64,000 bases of DNA from Arcanobacterium urinimassiliense (GCF_900119495.1 NZ_LT632435.1:1550888-1614887); one strand, 5' to 3'; positions 25,613 to 35,433 are shown, numbered from the stretch's first letter. The notes: generated from the sequence alone by a model not told the origin. A program made the numbers and translations.

Positions 25613-28600
25613 TATTCGGCTATTAATATCGCATGTAAAAACTGGGCAGCGTAATCCAGTATTTCTTCGTTTTCAAAAAGGTGCGGCTCCGCATCTAATT
25701 CGCGCACCTCGGGGAGCGGCACTAGCACCACCCGCACTGCCGTCTTCACTATTGCCTTAGGGTAGAGCCGCTTTAAGCGTGCCTGGCGAAAATCACTTAA
25801 GACCACCGGCGCGAAGCGCAAATTATTGCCGCGCAAGGAAATTTCTTCCACTCCGGCTTCTTTCGCTAATTCTCGGAGCTCCACCAAAGAAAAAAGCCGC
25901 TGCACTGCTAATGGCAAGGCTCCATATCGATCCTCTAGCTCTTCACGCACATTTTCGCGCGCTGCAGCACTATCCGTATGAGCAATTTTGCTATAAATCT
26001 CCAACCGCAATCGCTCCGCTGCTACCCAGCTTTCCGGCACATAGGCTTCTACCGGCAGCTCGATGCGAATATCGCGCTCTGCTGCCGCCGCTTTTTTCTG
26101 CCCAGTAAGTTGCGCTACTGCTTCGGAAACTAAGCGAATATAGAGATCGAAACCTACGCCGGCAATATGCCCCGACTGCTGACCTCCCAATAAATTACCT
26201 GCACCTCGAATCTCTAAATCTTTTAGCGCTACCTGGAATCCGGCGCCTAGCTCCGTATGGGTGGCAATAGTGCGCAATCTTTCTAAAGAAGTCTCCGTCA
26301 AAGAAGTATCCGGCGGATAGAGGAAATAAGCATAAGCTCTTTCTCTGCCTCTTCCCACGCGCCCTCGTAGCTGATGTAACTGCGAAAGTCCAAATTTATG
26401 CGCGTTTTCTACGATGAGAGTATTGGCATTGGAGATATCTAAACCTGTTTCCACAATAGTGGTGCACACCAGCACGTCAATCTCTTTGTACCAAAACTTT
26501 TGAATTACCTCTTCCAGCTGATATTCGCTCATTTTCCCGTGTGCCACGCCGATACGCGCCTCCGGAATCAGCTCCGCCAATTTACTCGCCGTCTTATTGA
26601 TACTCTGCACCCGGTTGTGAATATAGAACACTTGCCCAGAACGCAGTAGCTCCCGCCGAATCGCTGCTTTTATTTGCTTAAAATCTTGCACTCCCACATA
26701 AGTCAAAATGGGATGACGCTCTTCCGGCGGGGTAGCCAAAGTAGACATCTGTCGAATCCCCGTGACGGCCATTTCCAAAGTGCGCGGAATCGGGGTGGCA
26801 GACATTGCCAAGACGTCTACCGCCGGATAGAGCTGCTGCAGGGTCTCTTTATGCTCCACCCCGAAACGCTGCTCTTCGTCAATAACCACCAATCCTAAAT
26901 CCTTAAAGCGCACATCTCCCGTAAGTAACTTATGGGTACCTATCACCACATCTACTTTTCCACTGTGCAGACCGGCCTTTATCTCGGCACTCTCTTTTTC
27001 ACTTTGAAAACGCGAAAGAGCTTCTACGCGCAAGGGGAATCCCGCATAGCGCTCCCGGAAAGTTTCTAAATGCTGCTGCACCAACAGAGTGGTGGGCACC
27101 AATACCGCTACCTGTTTACCATCCTGTACGGCTTTAAAAGCAGCGCGCACAGCAATCTCCGTCTTGCCATACCCTACATCTCCCGATATGAGCCTATCCA
27201 TCGGCTCGAGAGATTCCATATCTCGCTTTACTTCTTCAATCGCCTGCAACTGATCGGCAGTTTCTACGAATTCAAAGGCTTCTTCTAATTCTTGCTGCCA
27301 GGGAGTATCGGGGCTAAAAGCATAGCCGCGCGTAGCACGCCGCTGCGCATAAAGGCGAATCAACTCTTTAGCTATTTCGCGCACGGCCGCTTTCGCGCGC
27401 GCCTTCGTCTTCTTCCAATCCGTGCCACCCATTTTGCTGAGCTTGGGCTTCTCGCCACCGGTATACTTACTCACCAAATCCAACTGATTAGTGGGAACCC
27501 ACAGTTGATCGCGCGGCCCACCTCGCGTAGAAGCAGCGTATTCCAACACCACGTATTCCCGCAAAGGACCATCACCGCCGATTGCCCGCTTCACTAATTT
27601 CTGGAATTGCCCGACGCCGTGATACTCATGCACCACATAATCTCCCGGATGCAGGGCGAGCGGATCTACCGATTTTTTCCGCCGCGCCGGCAGAGCCCGC
27701 CGGCCAGTTTTCCGATCGCGGAAGCGGGAAACTAAGTCATCACCCGTGATAAGGGCAAAGCGATTCGTTTCCGCCACCCAGCCGGTATGCCCGGGAGCCA
27801 GCACGATATGTACTATTCCGGGAGTTATTTCTCCTAAATCTTTCGCTAGGCGCGCCGGAATCTCTGCTTCGGCCAGCTGCTCGAATAGCCGCTTCCCCAG
27901 GCCTTTACTCTCTACACTCAGCACTATCTGCCACTGCGCGCGCGTCTTTTCTCGTAATTCCTGAAAAGCAGCCTCCACTTTTCCGGAAAAATTCTTCACT
28001 TCGCGCAGGGCCATTTGATTGAGAGTCTCCCCCGCGAGCCCTCCTAGCTCCCACCACGCCAAGTTACGCTGCTGTGCCAACTCCTGTACTTTTTCTAAAG
28101 TCCAAAAGGAGGCGTTATCTACTTCAATAGGGAGTTCTCCGCCGGCAGCTGCTGCCGCCCAAGCGGCAGTCAAAAATTCGGCTGTGGTATCTAGAAGTGA
28201 CTGCGCGTGCGCCGCCGTGCGCTCTGGCTCTAATACTAAAATCCGGCTATCCGCTGGCAGCTCTGCCACTACGGAAATTAATTTATCCGTGAGCACCGCC
28301 AGCAGTGATTCCATCCCTTCGACGGCAATTCCCGAGGCAATTTTATCTAGCATATCCACCGCACCCGGCAATTTTTCCATTGCCTGTGCCGCACGTGAAC
28401 GCACTTCGTCAGTAAGTAAAATTTCTCGGCACGGCGGGGCATATAGCTCTGCTACTTGTTCTAAGGAGCGCTGATCGCTTATGGAAAAGCTCCTAATATC
28501 TTCTACTTCGTCGCCAAAAAAATCTATTCGCAGCGGGTGTGCTTCCGCCGGCGGAAAGATATCGATAATGCCACCGCGAACGGCGAATTGCCCGCGCTCT

Positions 28601-29172
28601 TCCACCATATCCACATGCGTATAAGCCGCATTCACTAAATCTTCCTGCAGCTGGCCTAAATCGCAGTAATCCCCAATTTTTAGCCATAGTGGGCGCATCT
28701 GCCCCAACCCCGCCGCAATCGGCTGCAGCAGCGCCCGCACCGGCATAATCAATACGCGCAGCGGAGGGAATTCTTCGGGGTGCGCCAGCCGGCGCAATAG
28801 GCGTAAACGGCGTGCCACCGTATCGGCGCGCGGAGAAAGCCGCTCGTGCGGGAGTGTCTCCCAAGCTGGAAAAATATCAATTGCTGCCGGCGGTAAATAG
28901 GCACTTAGAGCGGTCTTTAATTCTTCTGCTTCATACTCAGCGGGAGTAATTACTACCTGTAAGGGCGGCTCGGCGTTATCTTCACCGCTATTATCAGCGC
29001 TGTTTTCGCCGTTATCTTCGGTATCATTTTCGGCGATATTTTCCGCGGCCGCCAGTTTAGCGATTACTGCCGGAAAGGCACCCCGCGGCATACCTATTTG
29101 CGCCGTAGCAGCTGCCGTATTTTCTAAAAGTTCAGCAGGCGCTAAGAATTGTAAAAGCGGAGTTAAAATCAT
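25612..29172 (-). CDS. mfd: Transcription-repair coupling factor Mfd
   Basis: 1186 residues. Order: UvrB-homology region (about 1-340), RNA-polymerase interaction domain CarD-like (HPGDYVVHEYHGVGQF), then the superfamily 2 motor with LISGDVGYGKTEIA, VVIDEEQRFG, SATPIPRT and the C-terminal helicase QLRGRVGRGRERAYAYF plus TRCF domain. It removes stalled RNA polymerase and recruits UvrA. Unusual: an acidic Asn/Asp/Glu-rich insert at about residues 45-68 from an 18-bp-like repetitive DNA stretch (28970-29045). ATG start. pth lies 116 bp upstream on the same strand. Confidence 0.97.
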   Translation of the reverse strand: MILTPLLQFLAPAELLENTAAATAQIGMPRGAFPAVIAKLAAAENIAENDTEDNGENSADNSGEDNAEPPLQVVITPAEYEAEELKTALSAYLPPAAIDIFPAWETLPHERLSPRADTVARRLRLLRRLAHPEEFPPLRVLIMPVRALLQPIAAGLGQMRPLWLKIGDYCDLGQLQEDLVNAAYTHVDMVEERGQFAVRGGIIDIFPPAEAHPLRIDFFGDEVEDIRSFSISDQRSLEQVAELYAPPCREILLTDEVRSRAAQAMEKLPGAVDMLDKIASGIAVEGMESLLAVLTDKLISVVAELPADSRILVLEPERTAAHAQSLLDTTAEFLTAAWAAAAAGGELPIEVDNASFWTLEKVQELAQQRNLAWWELGGLAGETLNQMALREVKNFSGKVEAAFQELREKTRAQWQIVLSVESKGLGKRLFEQLAEAEIPARLAKDLGEITPGIVHIVLAPGHTGWVAETNRFALITGDDLVSRFRDRKTGRRALPARRKKSVDPLALHPGDYVVHEYHGVGQFQKLVKRAIGGDGPLREYVVLEYAASTRGGPRDQLWVPTNQLDLVSKYTGGEKPKLSKMGGTDWKKTKARAKAAVREIAKELIRLYAQRRATRGYAFSPDTPWQQELEEAFEFVETADQLQAIEEVKRDMESLEPMDRLISGDVGYGKTEIAVRAAFKAVQDGKQVAVLVPTTLLVQQHLETFRERYAGFPLRVEALSRFQSEKESAEIKAGLHSGKVDVVIGTHKLLTGDVRFKDLGLVVIDEEQRFGVEHKETLQQLYPAVDVLAMSATPIPRTLEMAVTGIRQMSTLATPPEERHPILTYVGVQDFKQIKAAIRRELLRSGQVFYIHNRVQSINKTASKLAELIPEARIGVAHGKMSEYQLEEVIQKFWYKEIDVLVCTTIVETGLDISNANTLIVENAHKFGLSQLHQLRGRVGRGRERAYAYFLYPPDTSLTETSLERLRTIATHTELGAGFQVALKDLEIRGAGNLLGGQQSGHIAGVGFDLYIRLVSEAVAQLTGQKKAAAAERDIRIELPVEAYVPESWVAAERLRLEIYSKIAHTDSAAARENVREELEDRYGALPLAVQRLFSLVELRELAKEAGVEEISLRGNNLRFAPVVLSDFRQARLKRLYPKAIVKTAVRVVLVPLPEVRELDAEPHLFENEEILDYAAQFLHAILIAE

Positions 29173-29288
29173 TTGCTACTCTCTGCTAATTTGCTGTTCT
29201 CTGCCGATTTTTATCTACTCGAGATGCCTATATCTTACTAGCTAGCGAGCAAGTTATTATTTTACTTAGCTAACCAGCCGCTATTATC

Positions 29289-29876
29289 TCACTGCGCGGT
29301 ATGAAGACGCAGCTGCGCTGCCTCTAAACCATTGCGAAATACATCCTCCACGGCATCTGCAGCCTCAGAAATAAGCAAATCTAACTCTGCTTGCTCCGTG
29401 CGAGAGAATTTTCCTAATACGTAATCTGCCGGATCCTGGCGCCCAGGCGGGCGGCCTATTCCAAAGCGCAGCCGCATATAGTTTTTTTCTCCCAGCGATT
29501 GCGTAATCGATTTCAAACCGTTATGCCCGCCGCTGCCGCCGCCTCGTTTTAAGCGCAGCCGCCCGAAAGCCAAATCTAAATCGTCGTGAATCACCAACAA
29601 ATTTTCTGGCTTTTCCGAAAAATAGCTGAGCAAAGATTTTACCGGCCCGCCCGATATATTCATAAAAGAAGTAGTGACGGCGTAGAGCACTGGCACTCCT
29701 GCGCAGCCGGGTGCGAGCCCTAAGCGCACCGAAGCATTCCGGGTAGAAGTGGGGCGCTGCAAGGTGAGATTTGTGCCAGCGCGGCGCGCTAATTCTTCAA
29801 TCACCATGTGCCCGATATTGTGCCGCGTGAGCTCGTATTGCGCACCTGGATTTCCCAGGCCTACTGCGATATACAC
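29289..29876 (-). CDS. pth: Peptidyl-tRNA hydrolase
   Basis: 195 residues, full length. VGLGNPG at the N-terminus, RHNIGHMVIEELA with the catalytic His, SFMNISGGPV, and HDDLDLAFGRLRLKRGGGSGGHNGLKS. It frees tRNA from prematurely released peptidyl-tRNA. GTG start at 29874-29876, AGAGG upstream. The rplY-pth pair is conserved in actinobacteria; a strong hairpin (29911-29948) separates them here. Confidence 0.96.
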   Translation of the reverse strand: MYIAVGLGNPGAQYELTRHNIGHMVIEELARRAGTNLTLQRPTSTRNASVRLGLAPGCAGVPVLYAVTTSFMNISGGPVKSLLSYFSEKPENLLVIHDDLDLAFGRLRLKRGGGSGGHNGLKSITQSLGEKNYMRLRFGIGRPPGRQDPADYVLGKFSRTEQAELDLLISEAADAVEDVFRNGLEAAQLRLHTAQ

Positions 29877-29910
29877 CTACACCTCTTTTTGCTTATTTTT
29901 TCGTTATTTC

Positions 29911-29948
29911 AACTTTGGGGGTCAATCTTCCGATTGACCCCCAAAGTT
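29911..29948 (-). terminator. Perfect 17-bp hairpin between rplY and pth
   Basis: AACTTTGGGGGTCAATC (29911-29927) and its exact complement (29932-29948) around a 4-nt loop, 16 nt after the rplY stop. A very stable stem without an immediate U-tract on the minus strand. It should at least reduce read-through from rplY into pth. Confidence 0.85.
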
Positions 29949-29964
29949 AAATTTTCAGTCGGTC

Positions 29965-30582
29965 TTACTCCGCAGCTTCTTCTTCTGCAGCTGCTGGCTC
30001 TTCTGCCGCTTCTTCAGTAGCTTCTTCCGCAGCCGGCAATTCTTCCACAGTCGGTATAGCAATAGTTACTACCGTGGTATCGGGATCTTCCATTGCTTCC
30101 ACATTGGCGGGGAATTCCACATCGGCGAGGCGGATGATGGTGCCGTCTTCGGCTCCCTCCACATTGATGGTAATAGCTTCGGGAATAGCCGTGGCCGGAG
30201 CCATTAGCAATACATTCAGCAAATCCACCGTAGCAATAGCAGCACCTAAAGGCTCTCCTTCTACCACTACCGGAACTTCCACTTCCACCTTCTGATCTGC
30301 CTTTACGCGCAGCAAATCAATGTGTTCAATAATGCGCGAAAGTGGGTTACGCTGAACATCTTTCACCAGCGCCAACTGCTCTTTACCATCTAAATCAATT
30401 TTAATTAGCGCATTTGCGTTGCCCCGCACTTCGAGGAAAATATCGTGCGCATCGAAATGAATATGCGCGGGGGCTTCACCGAATCCGTATACTACAGCCG
30501 GGGTACGACCAGCGGCACGCAAGCGGCGCGAAGCGCCTTTGCCGAATTCAGTGCGAGTGCTTGCATAAACTACGTCTGCCAT
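29965..30582 (-). CDS. rplY: 50S ribosomal protein L25 (general stress protein Ctc form)
   Basis: 205 residues, the long two-domain CTC form. Residues 1-95 are the 5S-rRNA-binding L25 domain (TEFGKGASRRLRAAGRTPAVVYG); residues 100-180 are the C-terminal TL5 beta domain; the last ~25 are a Glu/Ala-rich acidic tail. Start at the ATG at 30580-30582, preceded by GAAGGAGC; the longer open frame to 30738 has no family similarity. prs lies upstream, 277 bp away. Confidence 0.95.
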   Translation of the reverse strand: MADVVYASTRTEFGKGASRRLRAAGRTPAVVYGFGEAPAHIHFDAHDIFLEVRGNANALIKIDLDGKEQLALVKDVQRNPLSRIIEHIDLLRVKADQKVEVEVPVVVEGEPLGAAIATVDLLNVLLMAPATAIPEAITINVEGAEDGTIIRLADVEFPANVEAMEDPDTTVVTIAIPTVEELPAAEEATEEAAEEPAAAEEEAAE

Positions 30583-30859
30583 TTTTGCTCCTTCATAGTA
30601 CTTTACAGACGCCTCACTGCGGAGGCCTGATCTTACGAGAAGGGCAGACCCGCCGCGTCGATCACGGAAAGCTATTTCGCTATCCCTCGCCGAGGCAGTA
30701 AAAATTCTACGGCTCCCCGCGCCAAAAAGAAAGCGCACCGAAAAAGCTCACATTCCTGCGCAGTTTTTATACGTATAACGTCAAATATGCATCCCGTGCC
30801 GGATGTCCGCCCAGCGCCAGATTAAACCGCCAGCAGCTCGCCCTAGAGAAAACCTCGCC

Positions 30860-31840
30860 CTAGAAAGCGCCGTCAAAAAGTGAGGTGACTGAACCGTCGT
30901 TAAAGACTTCTTTTATTGCATTTGCCAGCACCGGAGCGATGCGCAAAATAGTTAGCTGGGCAAAGCGCTTATCTACTCCAATAGGCAGAGTATCGGTGAC
31001 TATCACTTCGCGCACTCCGCATTCGGAAAGCCGGCGCGAAGCCGGATGAGAAAGCACCCCGTGCGTAGCCGCGACGATTACATCTTTTGCTCCCGCTGCT
31101 AGGACTACACCCACAGCCCCTTCAATTGTGCCGGCAGTATCGATTAAATCGTCTACTATTACCGCAGTACGCCCACTCACATCGCCTACTACTCGATTGG
31201 CGACTGCTTGGTTGGGGCGCGAGATATCTCGAGTCTTGTGCACAAAAGCCAAAGGCACTCCACCGAGCCGCTTCCCCCACTGCTCAGCCACTTTTATCCG
31301 CCCAGCATCCGGAGATACGACTACCGCATTTTTAATATCAATCCGCGTGCGCACATATTCCACCAGAGTAGGCATCGCCCAGAGGTGATCCACCGGACCG
31401 TCGAAGAAACCCTGCGTCTGCGCCGCGTGCAAATCCACCGACATAATCCGATCCGCACCTGCCGTCTTGAAAAGATCAGCCATAAGACGCGCCGATATTG
31501 GTTCCCGCCCTTTGTGCTTTTTATCTTGCCGAGCATAGGGGTAGGAGGGAAGCACCACGGTAATTCGCTTTGCAGAAGCGCGCTTGGCGGCATCCACCAT
31601 AATAAGCGCCTCCACGATCCACTTATTCACCGGATCGGTTATCGATTGCATAATAAAGACGTCAGTACCGCGCACTGATTCGTCGAAACGCACATAAATT
31701 TCCGAATTTGCAAAATCATACGTGGTGACGGGGAGCAGCTCTATTCCTAATTCCTGCGCCACCTGTGTTGCCAATTCTGGATGAGCTCGCCCGGTAGCCA
31801 ATACCAGATGCTTTCTACCGTTGGTATGCAATCCCGTCAT
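30860..31840 (-). CDS. prs: Ribose-phosphate pyrophosphokinase
   Basis: 326 residues. Family landmarks: FANSEIYVRFDESVRG (flexible substrate region), SYPYARQDKKHKGREPIS, DLHAAQTQGFF, PDAGRIKVAEQW and the PRPP-binding loop VIVDDLIDTAGT. Makes PRPP from ribose 5-phosphate and ATP for nucleotide, His and Trp synthesis. ATG at 31840 with GAGGAG 12 nt upstream. Follows glmU by 68 bp, the normal actinobacterial pairing. The 277-bp gap to rplY contains the rplY promoter and a small GCCTC/GAGGC hairpin at 30611-30626. Confidence 0.97.
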   Translation of the reverse strand: MTGLHTNGRKHLVLATGRAHPELATQVAQELGIELLPVTTYDFANSEIYVRFDESVRGTDVFIMQSITDPVNKWIVEALIMVDAAKRASAKRITVVLPSYPYARQDKKHKGREPISARLMADLFKTAGADRIMSVDLHAAQTQGFFDGPVDHLWAMPTLVEYVRTRIDIKNAVVVSPDAGRIKVAEQWGKRLGGVPLAFVHKTRDISRPNQAVANRVVGDVSGRTAVIVDDLIDTAGTIEGAVGVVLAAGAKDVIVAATHGVLSHPASRRLSECGVREVIVTDTLPIGVDKRFAQLTILRIAPVLANAIKEVFNDGSVTSLFDGAF

Positions 31841-31908
31841 AGCGCGTATTACTCCTCGTTCCTGATGTTACGAATCAGTAAGCCGCACTCAGAGCGGCCT
31901 ACTTCAGC

Positions 31909-32958
31909 CTACTCTGTTTCTCCTTTTATTATCGGCCTTTTAGAAGATAAGACCGTAAAAGGATTTACCTGGGTGTGCGGGGGAACTTCTACCGTATCCG
32001 CTACGGTATAGGGAAGGTGGCAATAAGCTCCCACTTGCACATTACGCAAATCGCTACTCGGACCTAACCGCGTAAACTCTGCCACTTGCGTATTTCCACG
32101 TAAAATCGTATTCGGTTCAATGCGCACATCTGGCGCTAGCTGCACCTGCGCATCTATCCAAGTAGAAAGCGGATCTACTATCGATACTCCCGAGCGCATC
32201 CACTTATCGAGAATGCGCGCATTTTTCTCTTTCCGTAAACCAGCTAGCTGCACTAAATCGTTTACCCCTTCGGCCTGCACCGAATCAGCCAATACATAGG
32301 AGCCGACGCCGCGCCCACTCGCAGCTGCTCGCGCTACCACATCCGTCAAGTACATTTCGCCTTGCGCATTATCAGTGCCTAAAGTAGCTAGCGCCTCGCG
32401 GAGGAATGCAGCGTCAAATACATATGTAGAAGTAGCTATCTCACAGATTTCTTTCTGCTCCACTGTGGCATCTTTTTCCTCGACAATGCCTACTATTTCT
32501 CCCGCTTCCCGCAGAATTCGCCCGTAGCCATGCGGATTTTCTACCACAGTAGAGAGCACTGTAACGGCTTTCCCACTGTGCGCAGCGAGCAACTCTGCCA
32601 AGGCTTCGGTGCTGAACATCGGCGAATCACCCGCCAAAATTAGCACCGGCCCCTGTAAATCTGCTGCCAACGCCTGCATACCACACCAAGCGGCGCGCCC
32701 CGTACCTTTTACGGCATCTTGCTCTGCAATTATTCCCTGTGGCGCAATTTCCGCTATATGAGCAGCTACTTTTTCTTTTTCATGGCGTACCACAAATACG
32801 CAAAAATCTGGATTTAAGCCGGCCACTGCCGCATATGCGTGCCCAAGTAAACTCCGCCCACACATCTCTAGCAGCACTTTTGGAGTTTGAGATTTAATGC
32901 GGGTGCCTTTGCCGGCAGCTAATATAATTGCTGCGCTAAGCGAATTTTCTGCTGCCAC
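31909..32958 (-). CDS. glmU: GlmU-like UDP-GlcNAc pyrophosphorylase lacking the acetyltransferase region
   Basis: 349 residues against about 455-490 for full GlmU. Residues 1-235 are a complete uridylyltransferase domain: LAAGKGTRIKS, GTGRAAWCGMQ and AGDSPMFS. A left-handed beta-helix begins at about 250 (GVSIVDPLSTWIDAQV) but the protein stops near the residue equivalent to R333 of E. coli GlmU, before the catalytic K351 and H363. Only 68 bp lie between the stop and prs, so the missing half is not nearby in another frame. It should still make UDP-GlcNAc from GlcNAc-1-P and UTP, but not acetylate glucosamine-1-P. GTG start with AGGAGG upstream. Confidence 0.9.
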   Translation of the reverse strand: MAAENSLSAAIILAAGKGTRIKSQTPKVLLEMCGRSLLGHAYAAVAGLNPDFCVFVVRHEKEKVAAHIAEIAPQGIIAEQDAVKGTGRAAWCGMQALAADLQGPVLILAGDSPMFSTEALAELLAAHSGKAVTVLSTVVENPHGYGRILREAGEIVGIVEEKDATVEQKEICEIATSTYVFDAAFLREALATLGTDNAQGEMYLTDVVARAAASGRGVGSYVLADSVQAEGVNDLVQLAGLRKEKNARILDKWMRSGVSIVDPLSTWIDAQVQLAPDVRIEPNTILRGNTQVAEFTRLGPSSDLRNVQVGAYCHLPYTVADTVEVPPHTQVNPFTVLSSKRPIIKGETE

Positions 32959-32990
32959 AACCCCTCCTGTAAAGCTGCTCGGCGGCTTCG

Positions 32991-33061
32991 CTCCGCCACT
33001 AGGACTCGAACCTAGACTGAGGGTTCCAAAGACCCGCGTGCTGCCATTACACCATGGCGGA
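32991..33061 (-). tRNA. tRNA-Gln (anticodon UUG)
   Basis: A 71-nt cloverleaf on the minus strand: acceptor TCCGCCA/TGGCGGA, D-stem GTGT/GCAC, anticodon stem CGGGT/ACCCT around CTTTGGA, T-arm CTAGG-TTCGAGT-CCTAG, discriminator G. Anticodon TTG. CCA not encoded. It lies just upstream of glmU, a frequent actinobacterial position. Confidence 0.96.
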
Positions 33062-33250
33062 ATACTCTAGATATTCTGCCATCTCGACTGGCGCATTGCC
33101 AATTAAATATTTATTTTTCGTAAATATGTGGGGTGAATCGCCCTATCTGCACCGCTGTGAGCCCTCCCACTCTCCGCTTATATTTTTCTCCCCCCCTTAT
33201 CCATTAGAGTAAATGATGACTAGTGCAAGCTAACTGTAGAAAGGCAGAAA

Positions 33251-34231
33251 ATGAATACTGCCAATACGCTTACCGTAAATGATTTACATAAATCTTTCGG
33301 AAAAGTACGGGCCCTAAGAGGAATGAGTTTTACCGCTCAGAGCGGAGAATTATTTGGCTTCGTAGGAGCAAACGGAGCAGGAAAAACCACCACCATGCGC
33401 ATCATCTTGGGCGTACTACAAGCCGATAGTGGCACCGCCTGCTTAGGAGGAAAAGAAATTACTTTTTCCCAGCGACAAAATTTTGGCTACATGCCCGAAG
33501 AACGCGGACTCTATCCGCGCATGAAAGTAGGCGAGCAAATTACCTATCTCGCACTCTTGCATGGGCTCGATAAGAAAGCTGCCGACGCTGCCGCTCACTA
33601 TTGGCTAGAGCGGCTCGGAGTAGCGGGCCGCTGGAACGACCAAGTACAAGCACTCTCTTTAGGTAATCAGCAGCGGGTACAACTAGCTGCCGCGCTCACA
33701 CACGATCCACAAGTTTTAGTGCTCGATGAGCCTTTTTCCGGCCTAGATCCACTGGCAGTGACGGAAATGACGCGAGTGCTAAAGGAGAAAGCCGCCGGCG
33801 GCGCTACCGTAATTTTTTCTTCCCACCAGCTAGATTTAGTAGAGCGAATTTGCGACCGGGTGGGGATTTGTACGGCTGGAAAGATAGTAGCCTCCGGCAC
33901 GGTCGAAGAACTCCGCAGTGGGGAAAAAGCAATTTACGACATTGCCATCAGCGATCCCGCGGCTCTAACTGCCGCCCTGCCAGAGCACGGAATAACCGAA
34001 GTAACACAGCTTTCCGATGGGATACTACGCGTCACTCTTCCCGCAGCGATAACTGACCAAGATCTTCTCCACCTTTCCTTAGAGGCAGGTGCAGTACACA
34101 GTTTCGCTCCGCACCGCCAACATCTCAATGAGCTATTTGCCAATGTGGTGCCGGAAAATAATCCCGCCCCTGCCACTGCAGCGCAGCCGAATCAAAAATC
34201 TTCATTTTTCCGCCGCTTAAGGAGAAAATAA
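33251..34231 (+). CDS. ABC transporter ATP-binding protein, NatA/exporter type
   Basis: 326 residues. Walker A GANGAGKTTT, signature LSLGNQQR (the NatA/YhaQ-type variant of LSGGQ), Walker B VLVLDEPFSGLDP, H-loop SSHQLD. A C-terminal extension of about 100 residues (DUF4162-like region) follows. It powers the permease encoded next, whose start overlaps this stop (TAATG). Plus strand, inserted between the tRNA-Gln-glmU block and the ABC-F gene. ATG with AAAGG upstream. The exported substrate is unknown. Confidence 0.9.
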   Translation: MNTANTLTVNDLHKSFGKVRALRGMSFTAQSGELFGFVGANGAGKTTTMRIILGVLQADSGTACLGGKEITFSQRQNFGYMPEERGLYPRMKVGEQITYLALLHGLDKKAADAAAHYWLERLGVAGRWNDQVQALSLGNQQRVQLAAALTHDPQVLVLDEPFSGLDPLAVTEMTRVLKEKAAGGATVIFSSHQLDLVERICDRVGICTAGKIVASGTVEELRSGEKAIYDIAISDPAALTAALPEHGITEVTQLSDGILRVTLPAAITDQDLLHLSLEAGAVHSFAPHRQHLNELFANVVPENNPAPATAAQPNQKSSFFRRLRRK

Positions 34232-35433
34232 TGCTTATCCATATTATTAAACGCGAATATATGATGCTGGTGCGCTCAAAAGCGCAAATCATCGGCACGC
34301 TTTTTTTAATCGTCCTCCTTTTAGCTGCGGGAGTAGTCGGAAAAATTCTCCTCAACTCCGCCGCCACAAAAGCAGAAGCAGGAGCAGCTTCTCCACACGC
34401 AGTGATCGGGATAGCTCCGGAAATGCAAGAATATCAAGCTGCTTTCACCGCCGATGCAGTGTTCGCAGCGCAGATTCTCCCCAGCGGCACTGCCCCGGCC
34501 ACTTGGCTTAAGGAAGAAATAAAACAAGCAGAAGGATCAGTCTTTGCGCTCGGGGGCACTCCGGAAAGCCCCCGCGTTTACCAGTATGAAAATGATGGTC
34601 AAAATGAATACTGGGTGGAGCAGATTAAACAGCGCCTCTCCGGCACGCAGATTTCCCAACTCTCTTTAGATACCGCTGCTCAGGAACGCCTTTTCGCCAA
34701 TGCTAATCCGGCTATAGAGATAGTAAAGGAAAGCGATAATACCAAGGCCGAAGATAACCCCGTGGGGTACATACGATTAATTGGTGTAACTATCCTGCTC
34801 CTTATGAGCATAGTTACTGGCCTTAGCACTATTGCCAATGGAGTCGTAGAAGAAAAACAATCCCGCATAGTAGAGATTCTGCTCAGCTCTATTCCACCGC
34901 GGCGTCTATTGCTCGGAAAAATACTGGGAATCGGCAGCTTCGTGCTCACGCAGATACTTCTTTACGCATTGACTATTTTAGTGTCCTTAAAAATTGCGGG
35001 AATGCTGGGGATGGTACCGATTGGCTCCATACTTTTCTCCCTCTTCCTCTGGTCGACCATTGGCTTCTTAGTGTTCACCTCTTTAAGTGGAGGGCTAGCA
35101 GCCACCGTATCCCGCCAGGAAGATCTCCCCGCCGTCGTCAGCCCGCTTACTTTCAGCGCCATAATTCCTTTCTACGTCGGAATGTTTCTGGTACCCGCGC
35201 GCCCGGAATGGATAGTGACGAAGATTCTCTCCTATATCCCTGGTTTCTCATCTTTCTTAATTCCCGCCCGGCAAGCCTACGGAGGAATTAGCACCTGGGA
35301 AATTGCTTTGGCCGCTGGGCTGGGAATTATTTCTATTCCGCTCTTAGCATCTCTCGCTGGCAAAATCTATGAACGCTCGATTCTGCACACCGGAAAACGC
35401 GTAAAAATTACCGAAGTTTTACGGGCTTCCTAA
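34231..35433 (+). CDS. ABC transporter permease, NatB/ABC-2 type
   Basis: 400 residues. One N-terminal helix (about 20-40), a large extracellular domain (45-180), then five or six C-terminal helices from about 185 (LIGVTILLLMSIVTGL) with the cytoplasmic loop VVEEKQSRIVEILLSSI typical of NatB/YhaP permeases. Pairs with the ATPase just upstream as a Na+ or drug/peptide exporter; the substrate cannot be told. The 3' end carries 18-bp repeats that run past the stop. Confidence 0.9.
   Translation: MLIHIIKREYMMLVRSKAQIIGTLFLIVLLLAAGVVGKILLNSAATKAEAGAASPHAVIGIAPEMQEYQAAFTADAVFAAQILPSGTAPATWLKEEIKQAEGSVFALGGTPESPRVYQYENDGQNEYWVEQIKQRLSGTQISQLSLDTAAQERLFANANPAIEIVKESDNTKAEDNPVGYIRLIGVTILLLMSIVTGLSTIANGVVEEKQSRIVEILLSSIPPRRLLLGKILGIGSFVLTQILLYALTILVSLKIAGMLGMVPIGSILFSLFLWSTIGFLVFTSLSGGLAATVSRQEDLPAVVSPLTFSAIIPFYVGMFLVPARPEWIVTKILSYIPGFSSFLIPARQAYGGISTWEIALAAGLGIISIPLLASLAGKIYERSILHTGKRVKITEVLRAS

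Noticed and set aside
27070..27597. Plus-strand open frames inside mfd
   Set aside because: Antisense to conserved helicase motifs of Mfd; no codon or motif support.
30583..30738. N-terminal extension of the L25 frame
   Set aside because: No similarity to L25; AAGGAG lies directly before the ATG at 30582.
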